Source: an uncultured Planctomycetota bacterium
GTDB lineage: Bacteria > Planctomycetota > Phycisphaerae > Phycisphaerales > UBA5793
Assembly (NCBI GenBank): GCA_900696685.1
Contig: CAADHA010000084.1
Coordinates: 1-64,000 of the forward strand
Reading direction: 5' to 3'
Length of the DNA: 64,000 nt
Position numbers and translations under genes: made by a program. Position 1 is the stretch's first letter. Every line of letters starts with the position of its first letter. Below the pieces are notes generated by a model. It did no database searches. It saw only the letters and a program-made list of their open reading frames with translations, and was not told where the DNA came from. Below are positions 59,466-64,000 of the stretch, piece after piece.

Positions 59466-62120
59466 CTATTCATAACGCAGTGTCTCCACGGGCCAGGTGC
59501 GACCGGCGCGAAGGGCCGGAAAGGCGGCGCCGATGATCGACGCGATGATCGACAAGATGCTGATCCAGATCACTTCCGACCATTTCCAGACGTCCGGAAT
59601 CTTGTCGAAGGAATACGTCTCCGGACTCCAGACGCGCCAGTCGGGGTTGAGCTTGGCGAGCCAGTCCTGGATGTCGTTGATGTGCTCGACGAAGGTCGTG
59701 CCGAGCAGGGCGCCGAGGATGCAGCCGACCAGGCCGATGGCACCGCCGTAGGCGAGGAAGACTGCGGCGACGCCTTCGGCGCTGCCGCCGACGCTCTTGA
59801 TGATTCCGATGTCGCGGGTCTTCTCCTGCACGATCATGTAGAAGATGCAGAGAATCAGGAAGATGGCGACGATGCTGATGACTCCGAACATGATGAGGAC
59901 GAGGAACTTTTCCTTCTCGATGGCAGCAATGTAACTGGCCTGCATCTCTTCCCAGGTACTGATGTCCACAAGTCTGAGCATTTCGTACTCAAACGGATCC
60001 GACGGCGTTTCGGCAACCAGCTTTTCCCATTCGTTGTAGATGCGCTGCTTCTGCAGGGCAAGGATGCGGCGGTCGTTGCCCAGGTCGTCGCGGACCTTGA
60101 TCTGAATCTGTGTGCATCGCGCGCCAGTCATGCCGCTGCCATCCGCGCGCTCCTGGGACTCCATGGACAGAAGCTGCTGGAGATAATCAAAATCGACGTA
60201 GACATTCATCGTGTCGATTTCGTGAATTCCGGTCCGTGAGTCGTCCACGTAGCGAAGCGTCGGCTGAGGCGGCGACTCCGTGCTGATCTCGCCGCCGCGG
60301 GTCATCGGCAGCACAGACAAACGGCATAGCTCGCCGCGCGGATAGAATTCGCTTCGCCGGTAGTCCCCCGACGGCAAACGGCGAAAGATGATGCTTCTGC
60401 CGACGATGATGCCGGGGTACTCCTTACCGGTGTAGCCGGGCTGCTCTTCCGGCCCACGGAAGATACCTGGTCCGGGAAACAGGTCTCCCGGCTCGCGGTA
60501 GTACTGCCGCGTCTCCTCCTCGCGCTGTGGTGAAGGGAGACTTTCAAGGTACTTCTGAAAGTTCGCTTCGAGTTCCTCCGGCAGAACGGCCAGACCTTGC
60601 GAATTGAAGCCGTAGACGGGCTGTTGCTGCGGACCGAGATGGGTGTGGCCGAAACGGCGCTGGTAGAACAAGTCTTCACCGAACTTGTTGACCCGGACGT
60701 ATTCATCGAGCCGGATTCCAAGGACGGTGACCGGTGCGGTTTTCTTGTTTCTCGGAAACTGCAGGATACCGTAGGTGCGGACGATCGGGGTGGCCTGAAC
60801 GACAATCGGCGAGCCGTTCTCGTCCGTGAGGCGGCAGATGCGGTCGATGAATTCCTGGTAGAGCGGAAACCCTTGAAGACTGCCGTCCATCACGAGGTCG
60901 CCGAGCAGGCCGTGGGCCCTGTTGCGGATGCTGTCCACGAAACCGCCCATGACGCTGATGACAATGATCATCATGGCGACGCAGAGTGTGACGGCGCCGA
61001 CGGAGAAGAAGGCGATTCGTTTTCGCTGTAGCAATCGCGACGCGAGAAAGGCGACGTAGTACTTCGGCCATCCCAGGAGCGGCGCCGTCCGCCAGGCCAG
61101 GAACCAGCCGCCAGCCAGCAGGGCGATGAGAATCATCCAGAGTCCGGCATTGAAGAGGTACCACTCCGGACGAATCCAGAGGTCGTAGTCGATTCCCAGC
61201 CAGTGGGCGGGGCTGAGCGCGGCGAAGACGAAAGGTATCTCCGTCGGCATGAACCAGAAGCCGTAATACAGGGTTAACGGTTCCCAGGTGACGAGGTGAT
61301 AGATGGCCCCTGCGCAGAGACCCAGTCGAAGCAGCAGCCCGCAGAACCGCGCCGGCAGATTCGGGAGCACGCGGAACATGCCCGGCCAGCGAATCAGCAG
61401 CATCCATGCAAAGACGAGCGGGCCCAGCAGGAGGGCACTGTGGTCTGCACCGTCTTCGGAGACCTGGGCCGGCACGAAGTACCACGGCATGCCGGCGAGC
61501 TGTCTGCGCAGCGGCTCGTTTCGCATCCAGCGGAAGAGGTTTTCATCGTCCTGCAGGAAGCTCAGGATCGCATCCCACTGGGGGTGAACTCTTTCCTTGT
61601 GCCGTGTCAGATCGTCCATCAGGCGGTTGCGGCGCGATTGTGCATCCGGTGGCAGATCGCGCAGGGCACGGGCGCGCTCGATCCCGTCGACGTAGATGTC
61701 CTGTCCGCGGACCGGTCGCCCGACCCAGCTTGCGCCGACGGCGGCATTCAAACAGGTGACCGTGGTCCAGAGAGCGATCAGGAGCCAGACGCCGCCGATC
61801 AGCAGCGAGGCCCATCGTGAGCGCGTGCCGGCCTGCCAGCGGCCGAGCCAGGTCAGCCCGGACAGGATGAGCCGGACCATCCAGAGGAGCATGTGTGCGG
61901 CCGTGAAGAGCGGGGCGAGGAGCAGGACAGGTAGTGCGAATACAGCCATCTGTCCGCGCGAAAGGGCGATCGGTCTGCGCAGGAGCGGCGAGAGCGAGGC
62001 CTCGATGACAATGTAGAACGCGCCGCCCAGGAGGTTGGAAAAGGCGAGAAAGAGCGCATATGCCGGCAGTGTGATCGGTGCAAAGAGCGTGAAGAGAATC
62101 GTAGCCGTTCGAGATCGCAC
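59466..62120 (-). CDS. ABC permease, LolC/LolE/FtsX type with long N-terminal membrane region
   Basis: 884 aa, more than twice the length of LolC/E. The C-terminal 500 residues are the MacB/FtsX arrangement: one helix (KRIAFFSVGAVTLCVAMMII), a large periplasmic domain, then three helices (FLVLIMFGVISIVAIFLILC, GVAAVFLAYGGAIGLVGCIL, VIWISILSIIASIIGAAFPA). The N-terminal 370 residues add about seven further hydrophobic helices (for example MAVFALPVLLLAPLFTAAHM and MILIALLAGGWFLAWRTAPL) of no known family. Pairs with the LolD-like ATPase and lies 2 bp downstream of lysS. Probably moves lipoproteins out of the inner membrane. Confidence 0.85.
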   Translation of the reverse strand: MRSRTATILFTLFAPITLPAYALFLAFSNLLGGAFYIVIEASLSPLLRRPIALSRGQMAVFALPVLLLAPLFTAAHMLLWMVRLILSGLTWLGRWQAGTRSRWASLLIGGVWLLIALWTTVTCLNAAVGASWVGRPVRGQDIYVDGIERARALRDLPPDAQSRRNRLMDDLTRHKERVHPQWDAILSFLQDDENLFRWMRNEPLRRQLAGMPWYFVPAQVSEDGADHSALLLGPLVFAWMLLIRWPGMFRVLPNLPARFCGLLLRLGLCAGAIYHLVTWEPLTLYYGFWFMPTEIPFVFAALSPAHWLGIDYDLWIRPEWYLFNAGLWMILIALLAGGWFLAWRTAPLLGWPKYYVAFLASRLLQRKRIAFFSVGAVTLCVAMMIIVISVMGGFVDSIRNRAHGLLGDLVMDGSLQGFPLYQEFIDRICRLTDENGSPIVVQATPIVRTYGILQFPRNKKTAPVTVLGIRLDEYVRVNKFGEDLFYQRRFGHTHLGPQQQPVYGFNSQGLAVLPEELEANFQKYLESLPSPQREEETRQYYREPGDLFPGPGIFRGPEEQPGYTGKEYPGIIVGRSIIFRRLPSGDYRRSEFYPRGELCRLSVLPMTRGGEISTESPPQPTLRYVDDSRTGIHEIDTMNVYVDFDYLQQLLSMESQERADGSGMTGARCTQIQIKVRDDLGNDRRILALQKQRIYNEWEKLVAETPSDPFEYEMLRLVDISTWEEMQASYIAAIEKEKFLVLIMFGVISIVAIFLILCIFYMIVQEKTRDIGIIKSVGGSAEGVAAVFLAYGGAIGLVGCILGALLGTTFVEHINDIQDWLAKLNPDWRVWSPETYSFDKIPDVWKWSEVIWISILSIIASIIGAAFPALRAGRTWPVETLRYE

Positions 62121-62122
62121 GC

Positions 62123-63655
62123 CTATTCCTTATTGGATGTGGAAGGGCCTGCGCCACCCCCGGTCTTCCCGAGCGGGCGCTGCAACGGAAAGAGGATTAC
62201 GTCGCGGATGCTCGGTGAGTTGGTCATCAGCATCACCAGCCGGTCGATTCCCACGCCGAGACCGCCGGCCGGGGGCATGCCGTATTCGAGCGCTTTGAGA
62301 AAGTCTTCGTCCATGATGCGCATGGTCTCGTCGCCCTCGCCGGCGAGTTGCGAGCTGAAGGTTTCGCGCTGAATGGCCGGGTCGTTCAGTTCGGTGTAGG
62401 CGTTACCGCATTCCATGCAGGCCACGAAGGCCTCGAATCGCAGTGCCAGATCGGGGGCATCCTTTTTGCGCCTGGTCAGCGGGCAGAGCACTGCAGGGTA
62501 TTCGATGACGAACGTCGGCTGGATCAGCTTGTCCTCAACCGTGGCCTCGAAGATCTTGTTTGCCACGAGCACCGGGTCCTCTGCCTCGACATGGGCGCGG
62601 GCCCCGGCCGGCGCCTCTCTGACCAGACCGAGTTGGCGTGCTTTGCGCAGGACGGCGTCGGTGTCCCGCCAGTCGATGCCGGCGTGTTCCTGAAGCAGTT
62701 CGCTGTACGTCTTGCGTGGCCAGGGCGGTGTGAAATCCAGCTCGTAATCGCGAAACCGTCGCTTGAAGCCACCGCCGACCGCCTCGATGGAATGTACGAA
62801 GATGCCTTCGACGTGGTTCATCATATCGGACAGGTCGCCGTAGGCCTGGTAACACTCCATCATGGTGAACTCGGGGTTGTGCTTCGTGCTGATGCCCTCG
62901 TTGCGGAAGTTGCGGTTGATCTCGAAGACCCGCTCCATCCCGCCGACGAGCAGCCGCTTGAGATGCAGCTCGGGACTGATCCGCAGATACAGGTCCATGT
63001 CCAGCGTGTTGTGGTGGGTCATGAAGGGCCGCGCCGCCGCGCCGCCGTAGACCGATTGAAGCATGGGCGTCTCAACTTCCATAAAGCCCTGTCCCGCGAA
63101 ATAGCGGCGCACGGCATCCACGATGCGGCTGCGGGCACGGAAGGTCTGCATCACTTCGGGATTGGCGAACAGATCGACGTAACGCTCTCGATAGCGAAGG
63201 TCGACGTCGGTCAGGCCGTGCCACTTTTCCGGCGGGGTGCGCAGGGCCTTGCAGAGCGGAGTGATGGTCTCCGCCCAGACGGTGACCTCGTTCGTCTTGG
63301 TGCGGCCCAGCAGACCATCTGCACCGATGAGGTCGCCCAGATCAAGCAGTTCGAGCACCTGCCAGCCGGCGTCGCCGACCTTGGCCCGCGAGATTCCGAT
63401 CTGCAGATCGCCGGTCCAGTCGCGGATCGTCAGGAAGGCCAGCTTGCCCATCACGCGGCGGAGCATGACGCGACCGGCGGCCCGGACCTGTGCGGACTCG
63501 TCCGTCTGGCCGGCCTCCAGACTCAGCCGCTCGGCAAACGAGCGGATGTCGGCATTGGACCGGACATCGGTAAAGCGCTGGCCGTAGGGGTCATATCCCA
63601 GCGCGGCGAGTTGCAGAAGCTTTCTCTGGCGATCTTCGAAGTACTGATCTGTCAT
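62123..63655 (-). CDS. lysS: lysyl-tRNA synthetase, class II
   Basis: 510 aa from ATG 63655 (MTDQYFEDRQRKLLQLAALG); the frame extends to 63916 without support. OB-fold anticodon domain at about 50-140 (AGRVMLRRVMGKLAFLTIRD). Class II motifs: motif 1 FMEVETPMLQSVYGGAAARP, motif 2 RVFEINRNFRNEGISTKHNP then EFTMMECYQAYGDLSDMM, motif 3 GLGVGIDRLVMLMTNSPSIR. Full length and intact. It heads the leftward group with the Lol-like exporter, 2 bp apart. Confidence 0.96.
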   Translation of the reverse strand: MTDQYFEDRQRKLLQLAALGYDPYGQRFTDVRSNADIRSFAERLSLEAGQTDESAQVRAAGRVMLRRVMGKLAFLTIRDWTGDLQIGISRAKVGDAGWQVLELLDLGDLIGADGLLGRTKTNEVTVWAETITPLCKALRTPPEKWHGLTDVDLRYRERYVDLFANPEVMQTFRARSRIVDAVRRYFAGQGFMEVETPMLQSVYGGAAARPFMTHHNTLDMDLYLRISPELHLKRLLVGGMERVFEINRNFRNEGISTKHNPEFTMMECYQAYGDLSDMMNHVEGIFVHSIEAVGGGFKRRFRDYELDFTPPWPRKTYSELLQEHAGIDWRDTDAVLRKARQLGLVREAPAGARAHVEAEDPVLVANKIFEATVEDKLIQPTFVIEYPAVLCPLTRRKKDAPDLALRFEAFVACMECGNAYTELNDPAIQRETFSSQLAGEGDETMRIMDEDFLKALEYGMPPAGGLGVGIDRLVMLMTNSPSIRDVILFPLQRPLGKTGGGAGPSTSNKE

Positions 63656-63881
63656 CGCTTTGCACGTTCTGCTCGGGCCGTGGTGAGTCTTCGGGTGGCA
63701 TTCCCGTTTCGATGGTGAGGATGCTAATTGTTCGGGCGCTTTGCGGCAACCATTCGACCGCGAGGAGTACGCTCCAAACCGTCGATATTCTGATGACAGC
63801 CGAGTTCGAGCCGAGTACACTGGCTGATACTGACCTTGGGCGACCAAGCATCGTAACCAATCTTCATCAGAGGAACGGGCC

Positions 63882-64000
63882 ATGAGCGATCCACTGCGAC
63901 GCAACGAATACCGCATGACGGAAACAAGTGCCTTCGACGCGCGGGCCGGCGAGTACGGCGCACCAGTCGCCGTCGCCGTGGACCGCGGGGCCTTCGTCGT
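63882..64000 (+). CDS. unknown gene, 5' end only (cut by window edge)
   Basis: ATG 63882 with AGAGGA nine bases upstream. The 39 visible residues start MSDPLRRNEYRMTETSAF and continue GAPVAVAVDRGAFVV. Diverges from lysS; the 226-bp gap between them should hold both promoters. Too short to assign. Confidence 0.5.
   Translation, partial: MSDPLRRNEYRMTETSAFDARAGEYGAPVAVAVDRGAFV

Noticed and set aside
62348-63718. Rightward frame of 456 codons opposite lysS.
   Set aside because: Antisense shadow of a well-conserved synthetase.

Overview
This is a high-GC (roughly 60-65% by eye) bacterial chromosome segment. The core genes, the stand-alone receiver, the XrtA-type deacetylase and the prophage gene style suggest Planctomycetota. 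That is an inference from gene content, because no rRNA or other marker is present. The window has two halves: a mobile/accessory region (about 1-42,661) and ordinary chromosome (about 42,800-64,000).

Accessory half. (a) 1-26.4 kb is most of a prophage morphogenesis cluster. It runs from a ParB-MTase fusion, through a leftward block holding a Fic protein and small ORFs, to terminase, portal, a protease-capsid fusion, capsid cement, joining proteins, tail tube, tail-assembly chaperones, tape measure and large distal virion proteins. Cargo sits inside it: a six-TM membrane protein with its own promoter and an AbiE toxin-antitoxin pair. The tape-measure frame carries an in-frame amber codon and the AbiEii toxin seems frameshifted at its 5' end, so the prophage may be decaying. 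No integrase or endolysin was recognised. (b) 27.2-29.6 kb is a CRISPR array of 34 repeats and 33 spacers. Next to it is a complete type I-G (formerly I-U) cas operon on the minus strand: cas4-cas1 fusion, cas2, cas3, csx17 (cas8), csb1 (cas7), csb2 (cas5-cas6). Repeat variants and operon geometry place the leader on the right, next to csb2. (c) 40.4-42.5 kb is a two-gene module of unknown function with its own promoter. (d) At 42,622-42,661 lies the detached 3' half of a tRNA-Ala gene, read here as the right attachment site of the island. The intact tRNA would then lie left of the window.

Chromosomal half. Genes in order: nitroreductase; a SelW/Rdx-like selenoprotein whose Sec codon is an in-frame TGA; CTP synthase; an exported alpha/beta hydrolase; adenine deaminase; rpsP-trmD-rplS-yraN-tatD-ROK kinase; a receiver protein; an M16 peptidase; a polysaccharide deacetylase; ilvE; a LolD/LolC-like ABC exporter; lysS; and the start of one more gene.

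Two observations stand out. First, short elements made of inverted clusters of heptanucleotide (once octanucleotide) tandem repeats recur at 12.7, 14.2-14.6, 18.3, 19.2 and 43.5 kb, with single-sided forms at 15.0 and 43.96 kb. The one at 14.2-14.6 kb tightly brackets a four-helix-bundle (S23/IVP) gene and looks like a small mobile unit. The others look like non-coding derivatives that reshape linkers, C-termini and ribosome-binding sites. Second, the selenoprotein is invisible to standard ORF calling.
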